Assembly: GCF_001444405.1 (NCBI RefSeq)
Contig: NZ_CP013187.1
Coordinates: forward strand, 1,178,001 to 1,242,000
Reading direction: 5' to 3'
Length of the DNA stretch: 64,000 nt
Source: Pseudoalteromonas phenolica
GTDB taxonomy: Bacteria > Pseudomonadota > Gammaproteobacteria > Enterobacterales > Alteromonadaceae
Positions 1 through 8,070 of the stretch are shown here, piece after piece (the stretch's first letter is position 1; every line of letters starts with the position of its first letter). The notes beneath the pieces are model-generated. The model was not told the DNA's origin, searched no databases, and saw only the letters and a program-made list of their open reading frames with translations. Position numbers and translations under genes: made by a program.

Positions 1-234
1 ATCGTCTTTACTCAATGTAAGTGCGATTGAATACGACTCAGGTAAACTGGACATATTGTAGGATTTATTGCCAATCTTGAATTTTTTATTTTGTTCATCC
101 CATGCAAAACCAAAAGTAAATGGTTTGTCTATTCCCGTAGGATAAGTGATTTTACCTTCACCTACTAAATTAAAATCTGCAAAAGCACTTGAAGAGAAAA
201 GTAAGCTTGCAATCAGAATAGAATATAACTTCAT
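1..234 (-). CDS. Secreted hypothetical protein, 3' part cut by window edge
   Basis: An open frame of 78 codons runs on the minus strand from an ATG at 232-234 and stays open to the window edge, so the C-terminus is missing. The first 19 residues (MKLYSILIASLLFSSSAFA) form a clean Sec signal peptide ending in an AFA-D cleavage site, so the product is exported. The visible mature part (DFNLVGEGKITYPTG..., then FTFGFAWDEQNK) has no motif I recognise. It is divergent from the thioesterase gene at 358. Function unknown. Confidence 0.6.
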   Translation of the reverse strand, partial: MKLYSILIASLLFSSSAFADFNLVGEGKITYPTGIDKPFTFGFAWDEQNKKFKIGNKSYNMSSLPESYSIALTLSKDD

Positions 235-357
235 AGTTTGCTCTTATTAAAGTATTTAGTTTTAAGCCTAGTGGAGGGTACGATGCTTATCAACTATTTA
301 TTGTTAGTGACTAAGCATATGTTAAACTTTATTTTTTACTTACTGGTTGGACCATAA

Positions 358-897
358 ATGAACCTTTACTTTAGGCTTCTGCTGTTATTACTAAAAATTA
401 AAAGAAATAAGCAATACAAAGGCTTACTGGATGTTAGTGACATAGACTTCAAAGTTATGCCAAGTGACTGTGACATTAATATGCATTTGACCAATTCGAG
501 GTACCTTGCATTTATGGACTTGGCGCGAACTTGGATGACAGAAGAAATTGGCTTATTCAATGTTGTGATGAAGCGTCGTTGGTTCCCAATTGTCAATGCT
601 ACTGCGATTACTTATATTCGAGATATTAAACCGCTTGAGTCATTTAAGGTAAGCACTCAGTTAGTTGGTTGGGATCAAAAGTACTTTTATATTGAGCAAA
701 AATTTACAACTGCGAGAGGTCTGCACGCTATTGCTTATGTGAGAGGGGTGTTCAAAAGTAAAAAAGGGATAGTGAGTGTTGAAGATATGCTGATGGCGGC
801 CAATTATTCTGGTCCCACACCAGTTTTATCTGAAGAAATTGAGCACTGGAAAGCAATGTTAGAGGCGAAGAAAAATAGCAATAAAAAAGGCCACTAA
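358..897 (+). CDS. Thioesterase of the 4HBT hot-dog family
   Basis: A 179-residue protein. The central part, residues 31-130, looks like a 4-hydroxybenzoyl-CoA thioesterase-type hot-dog fold: the segment DCDINMHLTNSRYLAFMDLA is the typical helix with the Asp/Asn-containing active-site region, followed by the strand region around NATAITYIRDIKP. The family hydrolyses acyl-CoA thioesters; the substrate here cannot be told. The first 16 residues are Leu-rich and basic, possibly a short membrane anchor. The gene stands alone. Its stop codon TAA (895-897) lies in the loop of the hairpin that terminates the convergent ompW-family gene, so the two transcripts overlap at their ends. Confidence 0.75.
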   Translation: MNLYFRLLLLLLKIKRNKQYKGLLDVSDIDFKVMPSDCDINMHLTNSRYLAFMDLARTWMTEEIGLFNVVMKRRWFPIVNATAITYIRDIKPLESFKVSTQLVGWDQKYFYIEQKFTTARGLHAIAYVRGVFKSKKGIVSVEDMLMAANYSGPTPVLSEEIEHWKAMLEAKKNSNKKGH

Positions 898-905
898 TGT
901 GGCCT
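882..905 (-). terminator. Intrinsic terminator of the ompW-family gene
   Basis: The arms aggccac (888-894) and gtggcct (899-905) form a perfect 7-bp stem with a 4-nt loop. Read on the minus strand the hairpin is followed by a T tract (888-883), so it ends the ompW transcript. The loop holds the stop codon of the plus-strand thioesterase gene. Confidence 0.75.
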
Positions 906-935
906 CCGGGATCGAGAAAGTAACTGTATTTTTTC

Positions 936-1604
936 TTAGAACTTGTATTTAACACCAAGCATAGCAACAACAGGGTCAAGTTCTACATCAGATGTTAGAA
1001 CTTTTGCGCCGTTTGCATAAACTGACGCATCTGTGTTGATGTCCATTTTTGACACCATGCCATGTAAAGCCCATTTTTCATTAATACTGTAGTTAAAGCC
1101 TGCTTGAAGTGCTACACCAAAAGAGCTGTCGAGTTCAACTTTTACGTCGTCAGTGCCTAAAACTGTTTTTAGCGTAGAGCTTGCTTCTTCGTCAAAGAAA
1201 ACAGTGTAGTTTAGACCTGCACCAATAAATGGACGAAATTTTGCGTTTGGTTCAAGGAAGTGATACTGCGCTACAAACGTTGGTGGCAAATGTTTCACGC
1301 TTGCTAGATGAACACCACCGATAGCACCTACACCAGTCAGGTTTCCTGAACCAGAGACATCATGAGAAAATGGTGTTGCTGCAATTAATTCAAATACGAT
1401 GTTATCTGTGTATTGATAATCAAATGTAATACCTAGTTGCGTGTTTGAGTCTGCCACTAAGCCAGCACCTTTATCTTGATCTAGTGCTGAGGCTGTGTCG
1501 CTAGGGTTAACATTAATAAGACCAACATTAACGCTTAATTTAGCTTGTGCTAAAGGAGCGGCTACTAAAAGAGTAGTAAGTAGAGCTGCGCCAAGTTTTT
1601 TCAT
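936..1604 (-). CDS. ompW: OmpW-family outer membrane protein
   Basis: A 222-residue outer-membrane beta-barrel precursor. The N-terminal signal peptide is MKKLGAALLTTLLVAAPLAQA. The mature chain carries the OmpW-type features: SVNVGLINVNPSD near the N-terminus, the DYQYTDNIVFELIAATPFSHD strand, LPPTFVAQYHF followed by FRPFIGAGLNYTVF, and a C-terminal Phe (GVKYKF) as the barrel-assembly signal. I chose ATG 1602-1604 because AGGAG at 1611-1615 sits 6 nt upstream; the ATG two codons earlier would be adjacent to it. The family forms small 8-stranded barrels with a hydrophobic channel. Single-gene unit with its own terminator. Confidence 0.9.
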   Translation of the reverse strand: MKKLGAALLTTLLVAAPLAQAKLSVNVGLINVNPSDTASALDQDKGAGLVADSNTQLGITFDYQYTDNIVFELIAATPFSHDVSGSGNLTGVGAIGGVHLASVKHLPPTFVAQYHFLEPNAKFRPFIGAGLNYTVFFDEEASSTLKTVLGTDDVKVELDSSFGVALQAGFNYSINEKWALHGMVSKMDINTDASVYANGAKVLTSDVELDPVVAMLGVKYKF

Positions 1605-1865
1605 TTTCATCTCCTGATGCCTTTGCAAGGTATGTCATTTTTCTTGAAGCAACTATAGGTGAGTCCAAAAAATGAAAACTGTTCTAGATCAATTTTTATT
1701 TCAGGTTATTTCAGAAATTTTTGAAACTTTGATTTAGATTAATTTTTAGGTATTAAAATTCCAATTAGAAAACGATAGCGACTTTTAATTGCAAGTAAAA
1801 TGACACACAAATGCAATACAGCAGCGATTAAATACTGTTTAGTTTTTTATTTAAACGTGAACATT

Positions 1866-3032
1866 ATGATTAATGCGGCAATTGAGAATAAAAAAGAGCT
1901 TGATGTCATAGATTTTGTAAAAACTTTGGTAAGCGCTAAATCGATCACGCCAGAAGATGCTGGTACCTTAGCTTGGCTATCTAAACATCTTAAAGAGCTT
2001 GACTTCAACATAGATTGTTTCGAAACAAATGGGGTTAAGAATTTAATAGCCTCAAGACATTTTGGTTCTGGGCCAAATTTGGGCTTTATTGGTCATGTAG
2101 ATGTTGTGCCAGCTTGCTCCAAAGGTTGGAGTGTTTGTCCGTTTTCGGGCGAGATACTCGATGGTTATATCTATGGTAGGGGAGTTGCAGACATGAAAGG
2201 TGGTATCGCAGCTATGCTATCAGCAACTAAAAAGTTGCTTAATCAAGCAACCCCTGAATTAGGCAGTTTATACTGGCTTATTACTTCTGACGAAGAAGGT
2301 GAAGCTGAGTATGGTAGCAAAGAAATTGCTGCCTATTTAGCAAAAAATAATATAGTTCTTGATGCTTGTCTTGTTGGAGAACCTACAGCAGATGATATAG
2401 CTGGAGATACTATTAAAAATGGTCGCAGAGGCGCATTGTCTGGACGGATAAATATAAAAGGTAAGGCTGGACATGTTGCTTATCCTGATAGCAGTATCAA
2501 TGCTGCACACATTAGTGGAGAAATAATTAACAGTCTAACAAACATAGTTTGGAGCAAGGATGAGTGTGGCTCTAAAACTGGACTACAAGTTACTGGTATA
2601 AAGATAAATAATAGTGTCGACAACATTATTCCAGATAACTGTGAAATTACCTTCAATATTCGTTATAGCCACAATTATGACAGCAAGGCCATAATGATGC
2701 TTGTTGAGCAGACTTTAACAGAGCAACAAGCTTACATAACGTGTGACTGGGAAAGACCTTGTGAGCCATACTATACAGGGCATAGGCAAAAAAATTGTTT
2801 CTTGGCTTTAGTTGAACGTGCGATTTATGAAACCTGCGGTCAATATCCTAAACTGACCACTGCCGGAGGCACTTCGGATGGTCGATTTTTTTCAAATAAT
2901 CATACTCAAGTCATAGAATGTGGGGTTGCTAACGCTACGATCCATCAAACAAACGAGCGAGTAGCAATAACTGACTTACTTCAAGCTCGTCAGATTTATC
3001 ACACCATTTTGAAGCATTATTTTAGTTGTTAG
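1866..3032 (+). CDS. dapE: Succinyl-diaminopimelate desuccinylase-like M20 metallopeptidase
   Basis: A 388-residue M20 family protein. Metal-ligand motifs are all visible: GHVDVVPA (His, Asp), GRGVADMKGG (bridging Asp), SDEEGEA (catalytic Glu pair), VGEPTA, and the C-terminal block TAGGTSDGRFF plus ANATIHQTNE, which is the DapE-type signature. DapE hydrolyses N-succinyl-LL-2,6-diaminopimelate in lysine and peptidoglycan precursor synthesis. The frame is open from 1800, but the DapE-like sequence begins just after ATG 1866, giving a length close to the usual 375-380. It is not linked to other lysine genes and is AT-rich and rather divergent, so it could be a second DapE/ArgE-like enzyme with another N-acyl amino acid substrate. 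Confidence 0.75.
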   Translation: MINAAIENKKELDVIDFVKTLVSAKSITPEDAGTLAWLSKHLKELDFNIDCFETNGVKNLIASRHFGSGPNLGFIGHVDVVPACSKGWSVCPFSGEILDGYIYGRGVADMKGGIAAMLSATKKLLNQATPELGSLYWLITSDEEGEAEYGSKEIAAYLAKNNIVLDACLVGEPTADDIAGDTIKNGRRGALSGRINIKGKAGHVAYPDSSINAAHISGEIINSLTNIVWSKDECGSKTGLQVTGIKINNSVDNIIPDNCEITFNIRYSHNYDSKAIMMLVEQTLTEQQAYITCDWERPCEPYYTGHRQKNCFLALVERAIYETCGQYPKLTTAGGTSDGRFFSNNHTQVIECGVANATIHQTNERVAITDLLQARQIYHTILKHYFSC

Positions 3033-3162
3033 GGCGTGTTGCATTTGTTTACAACTCTTTTGAGCTGCGTGCTGTTCAATATTTAGCAAAATGGGTAATA
3101 TGATAACTATATCATTTTCATATTGTTGGATACCTTAAGCTTACGTTATCATGCAAGGAAGA

Positions 3163-4011
3163 ATGACAATAATTACAGCTTTAACAAAAACAATGAAAAA
3201 AATAACGATACTGTTGCTATGTTGTTTTTGCTTCTTTTCAACTCTGAGTCATGCTGATGAACATCTTGAGAAGGACGAATTGCTTTGGCAATTCAGTCTA
3301 GGTACGTTTTGGGTTGATTCAACCATGACCCAACTAGTGGGTGCCAAATCTCATTTCAGTACACCCGGTTTATTGATTGATGCAAAAATTGAGTATAAAA
3401 ACTTTTATTTGAATACACACTCCGGCGATTTCTACGGTGGTTCAGATTTAGGCTACCAATTAGTAATCGAGGACGGTTGGGGCATAGATGCTATTCTTGG
3501 CAGTTATCAGCAGTCATTTAACGAAAATGGCTATTACGAGAATAAAGACAAAGTTCCTGAGCTAGCTGGGATCAAAGAAAGAGAGCACGATCTGTCTCTT
3601 GGGTTTGCATATTATTTTAATCATGGTGAATTTCAAACGGTAGCCGAACTTGTATTTGATGTTTTCGGGGAAAGTGATGGCTGGTTATTTCATTTAGATA
3701 CAACACGAAATTTTGAACTTCGGAACTGGGATGTTTGGTTAAATGTTGGTGCAAATTATTATTCATCGGCTTTCATAGATTACTATTATGGTATTGATGC
3801 TGATGAGGCAACAGCCTTTCGACCAGAATATGTAGTAAGTAACACTTCCTCACTTTATTTACAGTTACAAGCGGACTACCCTATTGCAGAGAACTGGGTA
3901 TTCAGTGCAGGTGCATCTGGCTTTGTATACTCATCACATATTGTTGAAAGTCCAATTGTTCACTCTCGACATGCCCGTGTCATTTTTGCGGGAGTGAAAT
4001 ATGTATTTTAA
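3163..4011 (+). CDS. MipA/OmpV family outer membrane protein
   Basis: A 282-residue protein with a signal peptide (KKITILLLCCFCFFSTLSHA) and a beta-barrel-like mature chain ending in Phe (GVKYVF). The block WLNVGANYYSSAFIDYYYGI and the end region with IVESPIVHSRHAR match the MipA/OmpV family, barrels first described as murein-synthesis scaffolds (MipA) or porins (OmpV). The start is uncertain: ATG 3163 has AAGGA 3 nt upstream; ATG 3193 (MKKITI) gives a tidier signal peptide but has no Shine-Dalgarno; the frame opens at ATG 3151. The gene overlaps the next one by 11 bp, so the two are translationally coupled. Confidence 0.8.
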   Translation: MTIITALTKTMKKITILLLCCFCFFSTLSHADEHLEKDELLWQFSLGTFWVDSTMTQLVGAKSHFSTPGLLIDAKIEYKNFYLNTHSGDFYGGSDLGYQLVIEDGWGIDAILGSYQQSFNENGYYENKDKVPELAGIKEREHDLSLGFAYYFNHGEFQTVAELVFDVFGESDGWLFHLDTTRNFELRNWDVWLNVGANYYSSAFIDYYYGIDADEATAFRPEYVVSNTSSLYLQLQADYPIAENWVFSAGASGFVYSSHIVESPIVHSRHARVIFAGVKYVF

Positions 4012-4393
4012 AATGATCTCACTTTGTTCGTTGCTGGTAGCTTCAGCTAGTTACGCACAAACAAAAGATGAAGGACCAACTGAGATCTTAAATGTCATGC
4101 CAAGTAAATGCGTGGCGCTAAATGAAGGACGAACCTGTTATACCGATGTAAAATTTGCAGTAACAGCCCCTGATATTGGAGACTACTGCTTAAGAGAAAG
4201 TGGTACGAAGAAAATTCTACAATGCTGGGCAAATACCAAGTCCTTCATGTATACATTGAACTTTGGCTCTACTGAAAGCATTAGCTATGAGTTAATCTCC
4301 AAACAGAAAAGAGACACCTTGGCGGTGACTACAATTGAAGTAAATTGGGTGCATAAAATTAAGTCGAAAAAACGGCGCTGGAGAATATTTTAA
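4001..4393 (+). CDS. DUF3019 family secreted protein
   Basis: A 130-residue protein with a signal peptide (ISLCSLLVASASYA) and four cysteines in the mature chain (SKCVALNEGRTCYTD, DYCLRES, LQCWAN), likely forming two periplasmic disulfides. The sequence fits DUF3019, a small family usually encoded beside a MipA/OmpV gene and a two-component system; that association is from family knowledge. Here the mipA neighbour is present but no sensor kinase or regulator is in sight. GGGAG 6 nt before ATG 4001 supports this start, which lies inside the end of the mipA gene. A hairpin begins at the stop codon. Confidence 0.75.
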   Translation: MYFKMISLCSLLVASASYAQTKDEGPTEILNVMPSKCVALNEGRTCYTDVKFAVTAPDIGDYCLRESGTKKILQCWANTKSFMYTLNFGSTESISYELISKQKRDTLAVTTIEVNWVHKIKSKKRRWRIF

Positions 4394-4424
4394 GGGAGAA
4401 GGTATCTCCCTTGATTACTTCTTA
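4392..4424 (+). terminator. Candidate terminator of the mipA-DUF3019 pair
   Basis: aagggaga (4392-4399) and tctccctt (4405-4412) form a perfect 8-bp stem with a 5-nt loop, overlapping the TAA stop. The following tract (gattacttctt) is only moderately T-rich, so termination may be weak. Confidence 0.5.
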
Positions 4425-4458
4425 CGAGAACAAAAACTTATAAAGGTTTGGTTAAGTT

Positions 4459-4965
4459 TTATTGGCACTGTTCAATTAGTTCTCGTAAATGCTGACCAAC
4501 ATCCTGAGTTTTATTCTGGCCCTGTTCAAGCAAGCGTGTCAGCTGAGTTTGTAATTCTGATAATTCGTATTCACCGAGTAAGGTCTTTAAGTAATCTACT
4601 GTTTCAGCACCATGTTGAAGTAACTGCCCGATTGTTTCTAAGCTTAGCTCTTGTTCGGTAAGGTTGTTAATTGTCTCTACTAACCCTGCTAAATCTGCAC
4701 TATCTTGTAAGGCCCCTTCAACTTCTACTAAAGCTCCCATAGGATCTGCATCTAAGTTACTTGCGACACAGGCCGCAACACTACCCTTTTCTGCAGATGC
4801 AGCAACAGCTTGAAGACCTTGCTCGCGAATGGCTTCGATCGCAGCCTTTAATTCTTGATTCTCAGATAAGTATTGCTGTTCAATCTGAGCTTTCGAACTT
4901 TCGAAAACATCACAACCAGTCAATGAAACCGTTAAAATACTTGCAAAAAATAGAGCTTTTTTCAT
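4459..4965 (-). CDS. Small lipoprotein of unknown function
   Basis: A 168-residue protein with a lipoprotein signal peptide: basic MKK, hydrophobic stretch, lipobox LTGC with Cys18 as the predicted lipidated residue, followed by Asp at +2, which in enterobacteria would favour inner-membrane retention. The mature part is acidic, Gln/Glu/Leu-rich and predicted helical (for example LSELQTQLTRLLEQ), with two further cysteines (AACVAS and the terminal EQCQ) that might pair. AGGAA lies 6 nt before ATG. It is 31 bp downstream of the globin-like gene on the same strand and may be cotranscribed with it. I do not recognise a family. Confidence 0.65.
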   Translation of the reverse strand: MKKALFFASILTVSLTGCDVFESSKAQIEQQYLSENQELKAAIEAIREQGLQAVAASAEKGSVAACVASNLDADPMGALVEVEGALQDSADLAGLVETINNLTEQELSLETIGQLLQHGAETVDYLKTLLGEYELSELQTQLTRLLEQGQNKTQDVGQHLRELIEQCQ

Positions 4966-4996
4966 GTGTGTTCCTAATAAGCGAATTTCTTACAGT

Positions 4997-5476
4997 TTAC
5001 GGATCTGAACGTAATTTACCATCCAATTGCGTTAACATATTGCGTTTGGTGCGGTAGTGTTGCATGGATACTACATTGCTATATCCATGAATTTGAGTTT
5101 GAACCATATTCGTGAAGACAAATAATATAGTCTGCCATGCTTTTCTCACTGCAAGAGTCAGCTTTGATTTTAAAGTGGCACTTAGCGCCATTAGAAAAAC
5201 ATCACTGAAAATATTAACTTGGTGTTTATCTTGAAAAAGCCGACTTAAATACTCTCGATGCTTGTCGATGAAAAGCCAAACACTTTGTTGTGAAGTTAAA
5301 TGCGCTGCAAGTGCACAAATATTTTTTTTATGGTCAAAAACACCAGATAAAGGAATAAAAGTGGGCAATTTCTTTTTTATAAGTAAATTAAAGTAAGTAA
5401 AAAAGTGCTCAAAATTATCACATACGTCTTTACTAGAGGTGGTCAACAGTTGAAACTGATAAGGGGATAAACTCAT
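4997..5476 (-). CDS. Divergent globin-like protein
   Basis: A 159-residue cytoplasmic protein with no signal peptide. The helical pattern resembles the bacterial single-domain globin fold: FFTYFNLLIKKKLPTFIPLS as helices A-B, DKHREYL with His73 in the place of the proximal histidine, then FSDVFLMALSATL and LTLAVRKAWQTILFVFTNMV, which match the G-H helices (the AW dipeptide is common there). The usual distal residues are not obvious and the sequence is diverged, so haem binding is an inference. The C-terminal 30 residues (SMQHYRTKRNML...) are basic and lie beyond the globin core. Predicted partner: the lipoprotein gene 31 bp downstream. Confidence 0.5.
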   Translation of the reverse strand: MSLSPYQFQLLTTSSKDVCDNFEHFFTYFNLLIKKKLPTFIPLSGVFDHKKNICALAAHLTSQQSVWLFIDKHREYLSRLFQDKHQVNIFSDVFLMALSATLKSKLTLAVRKAWQTILFVFTNMVQTQIHGYSNVVSMQHYRTKRNMLTQLDGKLRSDP

Positions 5477-5663
5477 AGTGAGTGCCTCAAAAAATAGGCA
5501 CGTCCATTTGCATTAATCTAAACATCATCAAACTTGAAGATGTTGGCTCAACAAAGCACATAAAAAGTATAGAGGGCTTTTAAGATTTTTGAGCTAAAAA
5601 TTTAGTCGTTTCAGCTTTTCCGCTTGATTTGAATAAATACAACAGTATTTATCTCCTTTATGG

Positions 5664-5692
5664 TTGCTTATTTATGGAACACTCCCTATAAT
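5664..5692 (+). promoter_or_regulatory. Sigma-70 promoter of metY/rimP operon
   Basis: TTGCTT (5664-5669), a 17-nt spacer and a perfect TATAAT (5687-5692) lie 37 bp before the initiator tRNA gene. This is a strong housekeeping promoter by sequence and probably drives the tRNA and, by readthrough, rimP-nusA-infB. Confidence 0.75.
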
Positions 5693-5728
5693 ACAGCCTG
5701 TTTTTGCAGTAGTAGTGCTGCACGTTGG

Positions 5729-5805
<77 letters not shown>

Positions 5806-5945
5806 ATTTTAGAAAACACATTTCATGTTTTCTTACTCTGGTAGCGCGCATTCATTGTAATGCGCGTTTTGCGTTTATAGCGTTCATAACTAGCGCTTAC
5901 GTGACCAAGCTAGGCCCTAGGCCGCACAGTTTTGTATTTAGTGTG

Positions 5946-5975
5946 ACGCCCCGCTTGGTTCGGGGCGTTGTTGTA
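5946..5975 (+). terminator. Candidate attenuator between metY and rimP
   Basis: acgccccg (5946-5953) and cggggcgt (5961-5968) form an 8-bp GC-rich stem with a 7-nt loop, followed by ttgttgtat. It sits between the tRNA and rimP, so it would leave mature tRNA as the main product and let a fraction of polymerase go on into the operon. Confidence 0.65.
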
Positions 5976-6007
5976 TCTAAAGCTTGCTAAAGGTACATGA
6001 TTACTCT

Positions 6008-6027
6008 GGGCATTTTGCCCTTTTTTT
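6008..6027 (+). terminator. Second attenuator-like hairpin before rimP
   Basis: gggc (6008-6011) and gccc (6017-6020) form a short stem followed at once by seven T residues, 8 nt before the rimP Shine-Dalgarno. The stem is weak (4 bp), so this may only assist the stronger hairpin at 5946. Confidence 0.4.
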
Positions 6028-6046
6028 GTTTGTATGGAGGATATTT

Positions 6047-6502
6047 GTGTCAAAAATCGAGCTAGAATTGACAGCTATGCTAGAACCTGCTGTTGAAGCA
6101 TTGGGATTCGAATTATTGGGTCTAGAGTTTGTGCAAGCCGGTCGACACTCGACTCTTCGTGTTTACATAGAGCATGAAAATGGTATCACAGTAGATAACT
6201 GTGCAGACGTGAGTCGCCAAGTTAGCGCGATTTTAGATGTTGAAGATCCAATTACAAATGAGTACGACCTTGAAGTGTCTTCACCAGGAGTTGATAGACC
6301 TCTTTTTAAGCCTGCTCACTATGAGCAAGCACAAGGCGAAGAATTAAGAGTTCGTACCAAACTTCCGCAAGACGGAAGACGAAATTTCAAAGGTGATTTA
6401 GTTGCTGTTACTGGTGACATGATCACACTCCAAATCGACGGGCAGGATCATATGATCATGCTTAGCAATATTGAACGTGCCAACATCATCGCAAAATTTT
6501 AA
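6047..6502 (+). CDS. rimP: Ribosome maturation factor RimP
   Basis: A 151-residue protein needed for 30S subunit maturation. The N-terminal alpha/beta domain begins LEPAVEALGFELLGLEFVQAG and the block YDLEVSSPGVDRPLF is the RimP signature; a C-terminal SH3-like domain follows. The start is GTG 6047 with TGGAGG 6 nt upstream; the longer frame from 5984 includes the terminator region and does not match the family. First protein gene of the rimP-nusA-infB operon, 38 bp before nusA. Confidence 0.95.
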   Translation: MSKIELELTAMLEPAVEALGFELLGLEFVQAGRHSTLRVYIEHENGITVDNCADVSRQVSAILDVEDPITNEYDLEVSSPGVDRPLFKPAHYEQAQGEELRVRTKLPQDGRRNFKGDLVAVTGDMITLQIDGQDHMIMLSNIERANIIAKF

Positions 6503-6540
6503 TAATTAAAGCGTAGGACAAGGGCAAGCGAGGCATTATT

Positions 6541-8043
6541 ATGGCAAAAGAAATACTTTTAGTAGCAGAAGCTGTTTCAAATGAAAAAGCGGTTCCTAGA
6601 GAAAAAATCTTTGAAGCGTTAGAGTTTGCATTAGCGACTGCTACAAAGAAAAAACACGACGGTGAAATTGACGTTCGTGTATCAATCGACCGTAAAACCG
6701 GTGAATACGACACTTTCCGTCGCTGGATGGTTGTAAACCCGCAAGAAGATGGGTCATTAGAAAACCCATTTTCAGAAATCACGTTAGAAGCTGCACGTTA
6801 TGATGATGACAGCATTGAGCTAGGTGATTTTGTTGAAGAGCAAATTGAGTCAATTAAATTTGACCGTATTACTACACAAATGGCCAAGCAAGTAATCGTA
6901 CAAAAAGTACGTGAAGCTGAGCGTGCACTGGTAGTTGAAGCTTATAAAGACCAGCAAGGTGAGCTAGTAACCGGCGTGGTAAAGAAAGCAACGCGCGATG
7001 CAATTGTCATTGACTTAGGTAACAATGCTGAAGCGGTTATTTACAGAGAAGATATGTTACCGCGTGAAAGCTTCCGACCAGGTGACCGTGTTCGTGGCCT
7101 ATTATACGAAGTAAAACCAGAAGCTCGTGGCGCTCAGTTATTCGTAACACGTTCTAAGCCTGAGATGCTGATGGAATTATTCCGCATTGAAGTGCCAGAG
7201 ATTGGCGAAGAAATGATCGAGCTACGTGGTGCTGCGCGAGATCCTGGCTCACGTGCTAAAATCGCGGTTAAGTCAAATGACAAGCGTATTGACCCTGTAG
7301 GTGCATGTGTTGGTATGCGTGGTGCACGTGTACAAGCTGTATCAACTGAACTAGGTGGTGAACGTGTTGATATCGTACTTTACGATGACAACCCAGCACA
7401 GTTTGTTATTAACGCTATGGCTCCAGCAGAAGTTGCCTCAATTGTGATGGATGAAGATTCACGCTCAATGGACATTGCTGTTGAAGCTGACAACCTTGCG
7501 CAAGCAATTGGCCGTAATGGTCAGAATATCCGTTTAGCGAGTCAATTAACTGGCTGGGAACTAAACGTGATGACAGTTGAAGATATGGAAGCGAAAAACG
7601 CTGCTGAATCTGACAAACTGATTAACTTATTCACAGAAAACTTAGACATCGATGATGATTTTGCGACTTTACTGATCAACGAAGGCTTCTCTTCACTTGA
7701 AGAAGTAGCTTACGTGCCTGCAGCTGAGTTTTTAGAAATCGATGGCCTTGATGAAGATACAGTTGAAGAGCTTCGAAATCGTGCGAAAGATGCACTAACG
7801 ACAAGTGCTCTGAAGACTGAAGAAAGTCTTGAAGGTGCTGAGCCTGCAGAAGACTTACTTGCTCTAGAAGGGTTAGAACGTCACCTTGCGTTTGTAATGG
7901 CAAGCAAAGGTGTTGTAACACTTGAAGATTTAGCAGAGCAAGGTATTGACGAATTAGTAGAGATTACAGAACTTTCAGAAGAGCAAGCGGGTGAGCTAAT
8001 CATGGCTGCACGTAATATCTGTTGGTTTGGTGAAGACGCATAA
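6541..8043 (+). CDS. nusA: Transcription termination/antitermination factor NusA
   Basis: A 500-residue protein (E. coli 495). In order: N-terminal RNA-polymerase-binding domain (1-130), S1 domain (about 140-200, GELVTGVVKKATRDAIVIDL), two KH domains (about 205-350, with CVGMRGARVQAV and AIGRNGQNIRLASQLTGW), and two C-terminal acidic helix-hairpin repeats (about 365-425 and 440-498, with LEEVAYVPAAEFLEIDGLDE and LEDLAEQGIDELVEI). It modulates pausing, Rho-independent termination and rRNA antitermination, and so acts on the rrn operon boxA sites at the other end of this window. Confidence 0.97.
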   Translation: MAKEILLVAEAVSNEKAVPREKIFEALEFALATATKKKHDGEIDVRVSIDRKTGEYDTFRRWMVVNPQEDGSLENPFSEITLEAARYDDDSIELGDFVEEQIESIKFDRITTQMAKQVIVQKVREAERALVVEAYKDQQGELVTGVVKKATRDAIVIDLGNNAEAVIYREDMLPRESFRPGDRVRGLLYEVKPEARGAQLFVTRSKPEMLMELFRIEVPEIGEEMIELRGAARDPGSRAKIAVKSNDKRIDPVGACVGMRGARVQAVSTELGGERVDIVLYDDNPAQFVINAMAPAEVASIVMDEDSRSMDIAVEADNLAQAIGRNGQNIRLASQLTGWELNVMTVEDMEAKNAAESDKLINLFTENLDIDDDFATLLINEGFSSLEEVAYVPAAEFLEIDGLDEDTVEELRNRAKDALTTSALKTEESLEGAEPAEDLLALEGLERHLAFVMASKGVVTLEDLAEQGIDELVEITELSEEQAGELIMAARNICWFGEDA

Positions 8044-8070
8044 AATTTATTAACGGAGGTAACACACACT

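Noticed and set aside
4422..4488. 10-bp inverted repeat ttacgagaac / gttctcgtaa around the end of the lipoprotein gene
   Set aside because: The right arm is coding sequence and the arms are 47 nt apart; probably chance, or at most a weak terminator.
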